A stretch of 43,678 nucleotides of DNA from Bacteroidaceae bacterium. Its GTDB lineage: Bacteria; Bacteroidota; Bacteroidia; Bacteroidales; Bacteroidaceae. The stretch covers positions 1-43,678 of the forward strand of contig JAGBYI010000184.1 in assembly GCA_017628845.1 (NCBI GenBank), given 5' to 3'. The position numbers and the translations under genes were made by a program. Shown piece by piece: positions 17,662 to 27,347 of the stretch (its first letter is position 1; every line of letters begins with the position of its first letter). The notes beneath the pieces are model-generated. The model did not search any database. It was not told the origin of the DNA and was given only the letters and a program-made list of their open reading frames with translations.

Positions 17662-19611
17662 TTATTCAGATTCTTTGCATTTCAGAATGATTTGGTCAAT
17701 CTTGAAACTGTTACTGAATCCTTTTCGGATATCTGCTCTCTTGGCATTAGTCTTGATTTCCAGGAAAGGATATGAGTACTTCTGGTTCCTGTATGAAACG
17801 GGGAATTGGAAATCTTCAAATATCGTTATGGTGTCGACCTTTTCATTCTTATATGGTTCGGTAACTGTTGTTACTTTTTTCTGGTATTTGTAACCATCGT
17901 ATTTGTTGTTCTGATAGTCTTCATCCCAGTAATACAAGGTACAGGTGAATTTGTTCTGGATTTCTTCTATTTCGGGTTCTTCTGTATTCGAATACCAGTA
18001 TGGAACAACAACTATTTGAATGTCATATTTTGCACTCATGACGTTTGCTTGACCTAACTTGCTTCCATCCAGAGAGAACACAATTACGTTTTCTGCCTGG
18101 GGGTCTGAGTTATATACATGCAAGCATGCCTGTCTGCTACATTTGCCATATTGGTTAATCCAGTTTGCAGTTGCATTGTTGTTTACTTCAAAGTATACAG
18201 CGCTTGTTCCTGCACCTGCTGTTTCGTTCTTATAATAGTAGTCTGCTTCTATCTCCAGATCTCTCATCCAGTAATTATGACCATAGTTCCAACTATCTGT
18301 CAAGATGGCAATACCATTGCTCATTTCCTTGATTTCTACGGTTCCGTCCTCAAACAGAGAATTCTTGCTCCATATCAGGTTTCCTGCTTCATCATATACA
18401 TCGCGAATGGTGTCGCCAGTTGTTGTCAGCAGGTATTTGCAGTTCTTGTAGTTTTCAATGAATTGCTGTGCGTTTCTCCAATCCTGACCACCGTTTCCTC
18501 TTTGTAGACGTGCATTGAATACCAAAGGATAGACAATGTCCATGTCAATATTTACTCTCTGCAGAGAGTCTGTTGTGCCATATTTGAATTCACAGGGGAA
18601 GGCATGCTTGGCTTTTTCGATAGTTATCCTCTGTTTGGTCTCTGGATTATCCCTGAGCTTGTTCATTTTGGGATATGCGTCGGCATATTTGTAGTAAGGA
18701 GCAAGCTTTGCCCTTGCTTCTGCCCAAGCCTTGTCGGTTGGAACAATCATTACGAAGGCTGAGTCTTCAATGCTGATTTGTGCATTGAACATCTTCATTC
18801 GTGTCATCCACTCTTCTTCGCTGTCTGCACCTGTGGGATCATAAATGCTTCTTGAAAACATGAGATTGTCCTGGAAGTAAACACTGTCAACATAGGTGGG
18901 ATTGCCATTTGCATCAGGCAGACCTTCAATGCTTGAACCTTGCATGAAGATCAACGTGTCTCTTTGCACAAGATATTCTTTGAATGTGTTTACCACACCG
19001 CTGAACTTGATGTACTCGTACAGATTGTAGAGAAACTCGTTTTCGCTGTCAATAATATGCAGAAGACCATTGCTTGCACCGATATTTTTTTCTTTGATAG
19101 CAGACTTCTGAATCAATCCGTTGTCGTAGTCTAAGGTAGCAAACTTATTGTTTATCAAACGTATGGTCTCCTTTCCTGTTTTGGTCATGGTCTTACGGAA
19201 CAAAGCCATGTGGTTGGAGATGAATTGCTGCTGAAGATTGTATGCATTGGTTTCTGCCATCTGCTCATATCTTGCCCACTCCTCGGCTGTAAGGGCATCG
19301 TTTTTGGGTGCCCATACAGTAACAGGTGAGTTACCGCTAAGTATGTCCTTGTATGTGTAGAAAACAGTATCGCTCCCGTTCATAGTGAAAGCGGGACGAC
19401 CCTCATCGCGATAATACTTTGCCTTGCTGACAATGTTGCGGAAAGAACTCAGGTCCTCGCGTTCTTCCAATAATTCCCAAAGGGTTTTATCGGCGGAACC
19501 GGTATCTTCTGCATTGTAATGCTCTTCCCATGTGTCAGTGCATGAGGGGACTGCCATTAAGGCAGTTCCCATGATAAATGCACCGAGAATTCTATTTATT
19601 CCTTTTTTCAT
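17662..19611 (-). CDS. Lipoprotein with two FAS1 (fasciclin) domains
   Basis: This 649-residue protein has a lipoprotein signal (MKKGINRILGAFIMGTALMAVPSC, lipid on C24). The first FAS1 domain lies at about 40-200 with the core VTVWAPKNDAL at about 97-107 and the closing motif NGLLHIIDSEN. The second lies at about 205-340 with the core FVMIVPTDKAW at about 286-296. The last 300 residues are beta-rich with many aromatics and polar residues, have no motif I recognise, and may form a ligand-binding module. FAS1 domains are adhesion or binding modules in many bacteria and eukaryotes; within a SusCD operon such lipoproteins sit where surface glycan-binding proteins usually are. The gene lies between another FAS1 gene (67 bp upstream) and SusC (33 bp downstream). 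Exact role unknown. Confidence 0.85.
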   Translation of the reverse strand: MKKGINRILGAFIMGTALMAVPSCTDTWEEHYNAEDTGSADKTLWELLEEREDLSSFRNIVSKAKYYRDEGRPAFTMNGSDTVFYTYKDILSGNSPVTVWAPKNDALTAEEWARYEQMAETNAYNLQQQFISNHMALFRKTMTKTGKETIRLINNKFATLDYDNGLIQKSAIKEKNIGASNGLLHIIDSENEFLYNLYEYIKFSGVVNTFKEYLVQRDTLIFMQGSSIEGLPDANGNPTYVDSVYFQDNLMFSRSIYDPTGADSEEEWMTRMKMFNAQISIEDSAFVMIVPTDKAWAEARAKLAPYYKYADAYPKMNKLRDNPETKQRITIEKAKHAFPCEFKYGTTDSLQRVNIDMDIVYPLVFNARLQRGNGGQDWRNAQQFIENYKNCKYLLTTTGDTIRDVYDEAGNLIWSKNSLFEDGTVEIKEMSNGIAILTDSWNYGHNYWMRDLEIEADYYYKNETAGAGTSAVYFEVNNNATANWINQYGKCSRQACLHVYNSDPQAENVIVFSLDGSKLGQANVMSAKYDIQIVVVPYWYSNTEEPEIEEIQNKFTCTLYYWDEDYQNNKYDGYKYQKKVTTVTEPYKNEKVDTITIFEDFQFPVSYRNQKYSYPFLEIKTNAKRADIRKGFSNSFKIDQIILKCKESE

Positions 19612-19678
19612 ACTATATAATATGAATGGTGAATAGTTTATTTAATTTTATTTAATGTTCTAAATGAGACTTTGCTGT

Positions 19679-21928
19679 TTACCAGATGTCTTCTGGTACC
19701 TTGGGGTTGTCATAGACGTCTTTCAAACAGAACTCAAGATAGTCCAGATAGAACTCGGTTTCAGTATTTGACAATACAGACTTGAATTGTATGTAATATG
19801 TTGAATCGGCCTTCAGTTCGTCTCTCAGGATAATTCTGCGAAGTGCATCCTCTTTTCTGCGCATAACCTGCTTGTCCTGTTGAGCCCCTTCCTGAGTAGT
19901 CCATTCCCAATAACTGTTTGGCGCTTTCATGTATCCATTGTTGCGCAATTTCTTGTCATTTTCTGCATTAACAAGGTCATCACCGGGAACATCGTCTTCC
20001 CAACCAACAGTTCCGGTTTCACCGACACCATGTGAACCGAACACATTGTACCATTTTTTACCACCCATACGCAGGTCAATAGGAATACCGGCTGCTTTAA
20101 GCTGATTCTTGTCTGTACCCCAATATACCTGACACATGCCTCGCTGAGAGTTGGCACTCACACCCATTCGTAACTCATAGATGCCAGTTTTGGGAACAGG
20201 GGGGAGTTTTAGGGTTATCTCGTAGTTGCCTACGATGTTAAATTCGTCGCCTTGATAATTCTTCCAGCAAGTAGAGCCATTGTTTGAAACACGACCTGTC
20301 AAATAGTAGAATTTTGTGTTACGGCTGATGTCACAGTCTTCAAGGTATCTGTAATCCTCTGTGATAGGTATGCCCACACACTGGTTTCTGGCAATCACGT
20401 TTTCGTTACATCTGATATCGTTTGACATCAGTTCCTTGAAAAATGTAGCTGCGTCAATTCGGATTCGCTCACTTGCCATCTTTTGGGCTGTACTTTCATT
20501 GAAATACAATCCGCCAGTAGGGTCAGGAGTAGCCTTAATGTTGTAAATGTACGCATTGAAGAGGTCGGGTACGTCAACGGTATTGATTTCCAGACCTTCT
20601 CTGCCTGCAAGAACTTCCTTTTCACCGTATTTGCCACGACGTCCGTTGTCAAGTGTCGGGAATCTGTTCAAGAATACAACACCTTTGCGGCCATCGCCTC
20701 TGACAATGGGAGGCTCAAAGGTCTTTATCAACCTTCTTTTACCCATAGTGGTGTAGTAGTCAAATACAGATGTTGTACCTTTACCTGAGTTGGCAATGGT
20801 GTAGAAGAGTTCATTGTAATGGACTACAAGTTTGTTAGGTTCTATCTTTGCAGGAATAATGTGATAGGTTACAAACTGATTCAGAGCATTATCTTCTTGG
20901 GTGTAATCGTTTCCTTCGTTTGCCCCATTCAAATGCAGGTCGTTATCAGTGACGAATTTGCTGACCATGCTGACAATTTCTGCAGGTTCGTAAGCGGTCA
21001 TATCGCCTTCTGCGTCGCCAAGTCCAAGTACATTTTTCCACCAGATGTCGTCTTCAAGGAACAAGGTATAGCCATAATACCTGTGTTCTGGCAGATATCC
21101 AGGATAACTATAGAAAGTCGGGTGCGCATCAAGGTCTTTCAGAGTACCGATCATCTTCAGTCTATAGTATTCCTCATCTTCAATCTGAGAAAGTTCAGGT
21201 AGCAGGTTACATGCTTGCGTAAGACAAGCATAAACATAGTAACCGGATTTCTTGTCGTCAAGGATCTGTTGGAAGAAGTCTGCTGCGGTAGCATCGCTCG
21301 GAGAAACGACCTTGGCAACCTGGTGTATACGTCCGTTAATGGTATATATATCGCAATTGGTGTTTGAAATCTTACAACCGCTTACGGCATAATCCGAAGC
21401 CTCGTCGTCCGTAACCTTGGTAATCAGCAACTTCCTGTTCTTCATGTTAGGCTGAGCCAGGTTTACATTCAAAGAGATACTGAAGTCTGTTGTCTGATAG
21501 GCTTCTCTATCGTCTCCATTGTCAATAATGCTATTGTAAACTATATCCTTACGGGTCTTCTCCAGTAATTCGATGTCCTGAAACTCAGGAGCATCCCAGC
21601 TGGCCTCAGTAATAACACCACTGTCCTTGAGATGTGCCAGATAATTCTGTATTGCTTCATTTGTAGGAGCAAAGCAGGTATAACTACCTCTTGCAGACAA
21701 TAACTGGCTCAGGGTAGAAGTGGAGTAATCGCTGATATTTACCGTATCCAGCAGATTGCAGTACTCGCTGTAGTCTGAGTGTGTGCGTAAGTAACTGATA
21801 ATGGTATTACCTGTAAAGGTATATCTCGCAGAGGTGTCTATCTCTTCCGTGCAACTATGTGTAAATAAAGCACCGGTTACAATAGCAAACAGAAGCAGAA
21901 TCCTGTTTATTTTAGATATGATATTCAT
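19679..21928 (-). CDS. Lipoprotein with two FAS1 (fasciclin) domains
   Basis: This 749-residue protein begins with a lipoprotein signal (MNIISKINRILLLFAIVTGALFTHSC, lipid on C26). The first FAS1 domain (about 38-215) shows the core YTCFAPTNEAI near 83-93 and the closing NGRIHQVAKVVSP. The second (about 215-390) is more diverged, with YTLFLEDDIWW near 287-297 and the typical LNQFVTYHIIPAK. A further C-terminal region (about 540-749) contains PKTGIYELRMGVSANSQRG and ends with TEFYLDYLEFCLKDVYDNP, reminiscent of a beta-sandwich carbohydrate-binding fold, but this is a guess from pattern alone. It starts 17 bp after the first SusD gene and precedes the next FAS1 gene, so it is within the operon. 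It is presumably anchored at the cell surface beside the SusCD complex. Confidence 0.85.
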   Translation of the reverse strand: MNIISKINRILLLFAIVTGALFTHSCTEEIDTSARYTFTGNTIISYLRTHSDYSEYCNLLDTVNISDYSTSTLSQLLSARGSYTCFAPTNEAIQNYLAHLKDSGVITEASWDAPEFQDIELLEKTRKDIVYNSIIDNGDDREAYQTTDFSISLNVNLAQPNMKNRKLLITKVTDDEASDYAVSGCKISNTNCDIYTINGRIHQVAKVVSPSDATAADFFQQILDDKKSGYYVYACLTQACNLLPELSQIEDEEYYRLKMIGTLKDLDAHPTFYSYPGYLPEHRYYGYTLFLEDDIWWKNVLGLGDAEGDMTAYEPAEIVSMVSKFVTDNDLHLNGANEGNDYTQEDNALNQFVTYHIIPAKIEPNKLVVHYNELFYTIANSGKGTTSVFDYYTTMGKRRLIKTFEPPIVRGDGRKGVVFLNRFPTLDNGRRGKYGEKEVLAGREGLEINTVDVPDLFNAYIYNIKATPDPTGGLYFNESTAQKMASERIRIDAATFFKELMSNDIRCNENVIARNQCVGIPITEDYRYLEDCDISRNTKFYYLTGRVSNNGSTCWKNYQGDEFNIVGNYEITLKLPPVPKTGIYELRMGVSANSQRGMCQVYWGTDKNQLKAAGIPIDLRMGGKKWYNVFGSHGVGETGTVGWEDDVPGDDLVNAENDKKLRNNGYMKAPNSYWEWTTQEGAQQDKQVMRRKEDALRRIILRDELKADSTYYIQFKSVLSNTETEFYLDYLEFCLKDVYDNPKVPEDIW

Positions 21929-21945
21929 TAGTAATCCTCCTTATT

Positions 21946-23754
21946 TTATCTCTCGTACTTGGACTTGTTCCATACGGGATTTTGTTGTAAGTATGAACCG
22001 TTTGCTCTGTATGCCTTACATTCCATATAGTATATTGGGCAATACAAACCCCAGAGGTTATCGCAGCGGTTTCTGATAGTGGTATAAGCTTCAATGTTGG
22101 TCATGTAGTTGTTAAACATGTAGACCATGCCATCTTCTGCATCATCGCTGTTGCTCTTTCTTTCTGCCAGTCGAACCAGGTCAAACCAACGCTTTCCTTC
22201 ACCTACAAATTCAATCTTGCGGGTGTTCATTACGTGATTGAAGTATTGGTCAGCACCATTTCCAGAATTGTCCATGTCGTAATTCATGTCTTTGTCCAGA
22301 TCCCTTTCTACCTCTTTGCCGTTCTGCAGATCTACATACCAACGACGATTTAGCATGCGCAGAATCCTTCTGCAAACCTTTTTGTTGGTCTCTACGTCCT
22401 GCTTCAGCCCCATCAGGCATGCTCTGGCTTCTGCATTGTTGAGAAGGACATCGCTAAGTCTGTACACAATCCAATTGTTGTATTCGTTGTTATTAACAGT
22501 CATTTCTATGGTTGGATTGGCTGTACCAATTGTTGCTCTGTCAAAGGTAGGTGATGTAGATGCATATTTCAGACAGTAGTTTTCACCAGACCTGTCGGTT
22601 ACAAGCTGATTCCAACTGCTGAACCAGTATCGGATGTCTTCGTGTTTAGGAGTCAGAGTGGTTACAAGATGTGTTCCTGACGATGCACCCCACATGCTGT
22701 TTACTGCACCGTTCTTTCTGCCGTCGGAACTGTTGAACTGGAGTTCAAAGATACTTTCATCACTATTGCCATACCTATATATATTATTATAGGCGGTCAT
22801 GGTAACCTCTCCAAAATGTGCGCGTGAAGTCTCGTTGCGATACATGAATTGTATGCTTTTACCCGTGTAGATGGAGTCGTTGGACCAACTAATGTATTCG
22901 CTTGAGGAGAAAGCAGGACCTGCGTTATTCTTCTTTTCCTCGAACTGTTCATTCAACTTGGTCACGGCCATTTCACTATAGTAGATGCACTGCTTGTACC
23001 CTTCGATGGCTTCGGATTCCATTCCACGTCCCTGCAGTATGCTGGCACGCCACAGGTACATGTCGCTGAGCAAGGCATATATGGCTGAGTTCGTTATCAT
23101 TCCTTTGGTTTCCGCATCTCTTACAAAGCGGTTGCGAGCTTGACCTGCAACACTTTCAACATCTTTGATTAGGAAGTCGAGGACATCCAATGCGGGAATC
23201 TGAGGGAAGTATTCTATGTCCTTGTCGCTGTTGACAATCTTGGTCGTGAAAGGAACGAACTTGAATGCGCGGACAAGATAGAAATAACTCAATGCACGCA
23301 TAGTCACCATTTCTGCCTTCATTTGTGTCCATTCGGCAGCAGTGAACTGCTTGTCCTTCTCAAGAACCTCTTCACCATGCTGGAGAACCTTGTTGCAATA
23401 AGCAATGGTAGAATACATTCCACTCCAATCATAGTATGCCCATGTGGTATCTATGTTGGCATAGATTATGTTCTTGAAATTGTCATAGTTTCCTTGGTTG
23501 CTTGTCTTGAGGATTGGCTGCTCGTATAAGTCGCTGCGCAAGTCACCCCATATAATCATTTTCTCCACTTGGTCGGCCATGTTCTTGTATGCTGCATAGC
23601 GAACACCTTCCAAGTCATTCTTGTCTTCCCAGAAGTTCTCCTCCACAATCTGTGTTTGTGGATATACGGTCAGCCAGTCGTCGCATGATGTCGTAATAAG
23701 TGACACCGCTGCTACGAGGGACGCGAACTTGAATAATTTATTATGTCTTTTCAT
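21946..23754 (-). CDS. SusD-like surface glycan-binding lipoprotein (first pair)
   Basis: This 602-residue protein is of ordinary SusD length. It has a lipoprotein signal (FASLVAAVSLITTSC, lipid on C24), followed by the typical start of the mature protein (DDWLTVYPQTQIVEENFWEDKNDLEGVRYAAYKNM) and TPR-like helices (MKAEMVTMRALSYFYLVRAF). The region YRLSDVLLNNAEARACLMG and the C-terminal hallmark NTRKIEFVGEGKRWFDLVRLAERK are both present at the usual spacing. It should cap the SusC barrel encoded just upstream, from which it is separated by 12 bp. Unlike the second SusD in this operon it has no large insertion. Confidence 0.94.
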   Translation of the reverse strand: MKRHNKLFKFASLVAAVSLITTSCDDWLTVYPQTQIVEENFWEDKNDLEGVRYAAYKNMADQVEKMIIWGDLRSDLYEQPILKTSNQGNYDNFKNIIYANIDTTWAYYDWSGMYSTIAYCNKVLQHGEEVLEKDKQFTAAEWTQMKAEMVTMRALSYFYLVRAFKFVPFTTKIVNSDKDIEYFPQIPALDVLDFLIKDVESVAGQARNRFVRDAETKGMITNSAIYALLSDMYLWRASILQGRGMESEAIEGYKQCIYYSEMAVTKLNEQFEEKKNNAGPAFSSSEYISWSNDSIYTGKSIQFMYRNETSRAHFGEVTMTAYNNIYRYGNSDESIFELQFNSSDGRKNGAVNSMWGASSGTHLVTTLTPKHEDIRYWFSSWNQLVTDRSGENYCLKYASTSPTFDRATIGTANPTIEMTVNNNEYNNWIVYRLSDVLLNNAEARACLMGLKQDVETNKKVCRRILRMLNRRWYVDLQNGKEVERDLDKDMNYDMDNSGNGADQYFNHVMNTRKIEFVGEGKRWFDLVRLAERKSNSDDAEDGMVYMFNNYMTNIEAYTTIRNRCDNLWGLYCPIYYMECKAYRANGSYLQQNPVWNKSKYER

Positions 23755-23766
23755 TATGAATAACTA

Positions 23767-26700
23767 TTAGAATCCGAGGTTTATACTACATGTAAATGAC
23801 TTGCTGCGTGGTGTCTTGGCCCAGTCAATTGCGGGGTTGAAACCTGCAGGGCTGATTTCGGGGTCAATACCGGTGTACTTGCTCCAGCAGAAAAGGTTGT
23901 TGATGGAGGCTGAGAGATCCAATGTGCGGACTCCGCATTTCTTGAGCCATGCAAAATTCTTGGGATCCATAGTGTACCTTAGCTGGATGTATTGTACACG
24001 CAGATAATCGCCATCCTCAACATAGCGGTCGTTCAGGATAGAGTTGAAACTGCTTGCACCTGTTCCATAAGTGTTGATGGCACGTGGGATCTCTGTGATA
24101 TCGCCATTCTTTCTCCAACGCCATGTAGTTGCATAGGACTGGTTGTTGTTGTTCTGCATGCTTTCGTATTCCATACGAGCAAAGTTTACTACCTTGCTGC
24201 CCACGCGGAAGTTAAGACCGATGTTCAAGCTGAGCTTGTCGTAGAAGAATGTCAGACCGCCACCACCGAAGAAGGATGGGTTGGAGTTGCCGAGGTAAAC
24301 CATATCGTAGCGGTCAATCTGACCGTCGTGATTTATATCCTCATATATAACGTCACCGCCATTAAATTCATAACGGCTTGCACCATCGTTGTTGTAGCAG
24401 TAGTACATCTTCAGGGGATTGCCCTTAGCATCGGTGAGTCTGTTTCCGTTCTTGTCGTACGCAATAGGACAGGTGAAGTTCTCGTTACGGCGTTCTGCTG
24501 CTGCGGCAGTGTTGATGGGGTTGCCCTTGATGTCCTTACCGCTGGCTGTATGAGCATATTGCATGAACTCTGCATAATCCTTGGCAGGACGTGTCTTGCC
24601 GTCTACGACGATGGTCTCGTTGTAACCATAGTTGCTCCAGCTTTCCAAAGTATAGCCGTTGTGCTCGTAGTCGTATCTGTATACACCCTTGTGCTTAAGA
24701 CCATAGATAGATCCCAGGGCATTGCCAATCTGTACGCGACGGGTGTAGTTGAGGTTTCCTGGCTGGTAGTTCTCAGAACCATTGACTTCTTCCAGATAGA
24801 GACTGTTCAGTTCCTGTACTTCATTGAAGTTCTGAGACATGTTGAAACGTGCTTTCATGCTGAACTTTCCAACTTTGGCAAATTTGCCGGTGTTGATATA
24901 AACCTCCCAACCCTTGTTGTACATTACGCCACCGTTCATCTTCGCAATAGAAGAGAAACCGTTTGCTGCAGGAATTCGGATGGGGCCAATGAGCAGGTCT
25001 TCTGTCTTCTTGCCGTAAATTTCAGCGGCAACAGATATCATATCGTCAAAGAGTCCAAGGTCAAAACCCATATTCCACATAGAACTCTGTTCCCAACGGA
25101 TGTTTTGCAGTGACAGGTTTTCTGGAATGATTACGTTGTGACCGTTGTACATTCCGTTGCTTCCATATCTGTTATATTGGTTGTTTGAACCGATAGAACT
25201 GTTACCGTAAATACCATAAGAGGGTCTGAATGACAATGTTGTCAACCAACCGTTTGACCAGTCCATCCACTTCTCGTCGGAAATGTTCCAGCGTCCGGCA
25301 AAGTAGGGGAATGTACCATATTTGTTGCCGGCACCGAAGTTGGTGCTACCGTCAATACGCACGCTGGCATCAAGGTTGTACTTTCCATCGTATGAATAGT
25401 GCGTCTGGAAGTAGAAGGACTGTCCGCGCCAAGTGCTGTTGCCGGCAGAAGCCTGATTGAGCATGCCGTTTGCAGTGGGGTCTTCGATTCCATCGGGAGC
25501 ATTCCATACTCCTCTGTTCTGGTAACTGGAGTTACCGGAGTACATTTCGAAACGTGCAAGACCGCTTAAGGTGTGCTTGGTGTTCTTGAATGCACTATAG
25601 AATCTAAGGTCGTGACGTGTAGAGAACTGCATAGACTTGTTTTCACTGCTGGTGATGGCGTTACGGTTGTTGTTGAAACCACCAGTACCATTGTCACCGC
25701 CGTTTACCCAAGGCATATTGATCAGTTCTGCGGGGGTGAATGAACTTGAACTGCTGTTGTTGATGTTCAACTGGACATCACCAACATAGTTCAACCTCCA
25801 TTGGTCTGCTTCTTTACCAAGGAGCTTGTATTCTATGCTGAACTGAGGAGTGAGCGTGTATTCTTCCTGTTTGTTGTTTTTCAGGTTTGCATATGCTACA
25901 GGGTTGCCGTTCTGGAACATGTCGCGAAGTTCCCATGAAGTATGGTAACCGTCGTTTTGTATTCCATTCTTATAATCACTGGTAGCAGCCAAAGGCAACA
26001 TGTGGAAATACTGGCGTTGGCCGTTGCTGATAACAGGATTTCCGTATTCGTCATAAGCATACAGGGTCATGTTGGGCATGGCTTTATAAGCCTTTGCGTT
26101 TGCCTCGTTTGCAACAATGTTGTTATGACGGTTAGCTACGGTCATGTTGATATTGGAACTGAACTTTATTCGGTCGCTGACCCAATAATCCAATACGGTA
26201 GAAGTGGTAAAACGACCGAAATCCTGATTTATGGTAGTACCGTCGTCCATGTCATAACCAGCACCAATACGGAATGTGGCCTTTTCACCACCACCAGTCA
26301 GGGTGAGATAGAAATGGTGGTTCATGCCAAAGCGGTTTACTTCGTCTATCCAATTGGTGTTTTTGTTGTAGTTGTGGAAGATACTTCCGTAGGTGTTGTT
26401 GTAGTCCAGCTCGAGGATGCTCTTTGATGTGTTGGTAGGATTGAAGTATGATTCCTTCATGTACATGGTGTATTCGTCACCATTGAGCATCTTGTAGCCT
26501 TCCGGCTGCCATGTTCCGGAGAACTTGTAGTTGAAGGTAACAGATGTCTTTCCGCGCTTACCACGCTTTGTCTTGATCTCGATAACACCGTTAGAACCCT
26601 TTGAACCCCACTTGGCTGCTGCACCGTCCTTTAGTACAGTAATGCTTTCGATGTCCTCGGGATTGATGCTGAGCAATGTGGAGAACTGCTCCTCGTTGTC

Positions 26701-27336
26701 AAGATTGGAGTAGTCAATGTTCTGCTTGGCTTCCTCGGGGATGTCCTGGATGTGGTCGTTAAGTACAATCAGAGGCTGTGCGTTACCGTTCAAAGTGCTG
26801 GTACCACGCAAGCGCATGGTTGTACCTGCACCTGCATTACCGGAGTTGGCCACGATGTCCAAACCTGCAATCTGACCCTGAAGGGCTTCGTCGACAGAGG
26901 TAAAGGACAGACCATCAAGGTCAGCCATGTCGAATTTCTGGACAGCACCGGAGAATTCCCTCGCAGGTATGTCAAGGCCGGTTGTGGGGGCCATCTTCTT
27001 TGCCTTTACTTCAACGGTCTGCATTACCTTGGCATTGTCCTCCATGCGAATCTTGAAGACGGTCTTGCCTGTAGTGGGAATAGTTACCGTCTTGTAACCA
27101 ATATAGGAGATGACAAGGTTGCTCTTGTCGTCCTTGAGCGTCATAGTAAAGTTACCGTTGAAGTCGGTGACGGTAGCATTGAGAATACGGTTGTTCTTGT
27201 CCACCTCCTTTACATTTGCTCCGATGATGACGTCTATGTCGTCCTCTACAGTACCGGAGATACGGCGCTGTGCGTTGGCTGGCAGGGCCATGACTATTAC
27301 GGCCCACAGCATAAATAATTTTAATATATTATTCAT
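23767..27336 (-). CDS. SusC-like TonB-dependent outer-membrane transporter (first pair)
   Basis: This 1189-residue protein has a signal peptide (MNNILKLFMLWAVIVMALPANAQ), a CP-D regulatory domain (RISGTVEDDIDVIIGANVKEV, about 25-105) and a TonB-dependent plug (about 110-275, with TTMRLRGTSTLNGNAQPLIVLNDH and GSKGSNGVIEIKTKRGKRG). A barrel follows and ends in KSFTCSINLGF, the terminal aromatic being the usual signal for the barrel assembly machine. The plug contains a longer insert (IPEEAKQNIDYSNLDNEEQFSTLL) after the second strand than the partner in the second pair. The gene starts 11 bp after the first FAS1 gene and is followed by SusD after 12 bp. It imports the ligand captured by the SusD and FAS1 lipoproteins; the ligand is not known. 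Confidence 0.95.
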   Translation of the reverse strand: MNNILKLFMLWAVIVMALPANAQRRISGTVEDDIDVIIGANVKEVDKNNRILNATVTDFNGNFTMTLKDDKSNLVISYIGYKTVTIPTTGKTVFKIRMEDNAKVMQTVEVKAKKMAPTTGLDIPAREFSGAVQKFDMADLDGLSFTSVDEALQGQIAGLDIVANSGNAGAGTTMRLRGTSTLNGNAQPLIVLNDHIQDIPEEAKQNIDYSNLDNEEQFSTLLSINPEDIESITVLKDGAAAKWGSKGSNGVIEIKTKRGKRGKTSVTFNYKFSGTWQPEGYKMLNGDEYTMYMKESYFNPTNTSKSILELDYNNTYGSIFHNYNKNTNWIDEVNRFGMNHHFYLTLTGGGEKATFRIGAGYDMDDGTTINQDFGRFTTSTVLDYWVSDRIKFSSNINMTVANRHNNIVANEANAKAYKAMPNMTLYAYDEYGNPVISNGQRQYFHMLPLAATSDYKNGIQNDGYHTSWELRDMFQNGNPVAYANLKNNKQEEYTLTPQFSIEYKLLGKEADQWRLNYVGDVQLNINNSSSSSFTPAELINMPWVNGGDNGTGGFNNNRNAITSSENKSMQFSTRHDLRFYSAFKNTKHTLSGLARFEMYSGNSSYQNRGVWNAPDGIEDPTANGMLNQASAGNSTWRGQSFYFQTHYSYDGKYNLDASVRIDGSTNFGAGNKYGTFPYFAGRWNISDEKWMDWSNGWLTTLSFRPSYGIYGNSSIGSNNQYNRYGSNGMYNGHNVIIPENLSLQNIRWEQSSMWNMGFDLGLFDDMISVAAEIYGKKTEDLLIGPIRIPAANGFSSIAKMNGGVMYNKGWEVYINTGKFAKVGKFSMKARFNMSQNFNEVQELNSLYLEEVNGSENYQPGNLNYTRRVQIGNALGSIYGLKHKGVYRYDYEHNGYTLESWSNYGYNETIVVDGKTRPAKDYAEFMQYAHTASGKDIKGNPINTAAAAERRNENFTCPIAYDKNGNRLTDAKGNPLKMYYCYNNDGASRYEFNGGDVIYEDINHDGQIDRYDMVYLGNSNPSFFGGGGLTFFYDKLSLNIGLNFRVGSKVVNFARMEYESMQNNNNQSYATTWRWRKNGDITEIPRAINTYGTGASSFNSILNDRYVEDGDYLRVQYIQLRYTMDPKNFAWLKKCGVRTLDLSASINNLFCWSKYTGIDPEISPAGFNPAIDWAKTPRSKSFTCSINLGF

Positions 27337-27347
27337 GGTTTATTGAT

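Noticed and set aside
23992-25113. 373-codon plus-strand frame opposite the first SusC
   Set aside because: Antisense shadow; composition dominated by V, I and T and no recognisable motif.
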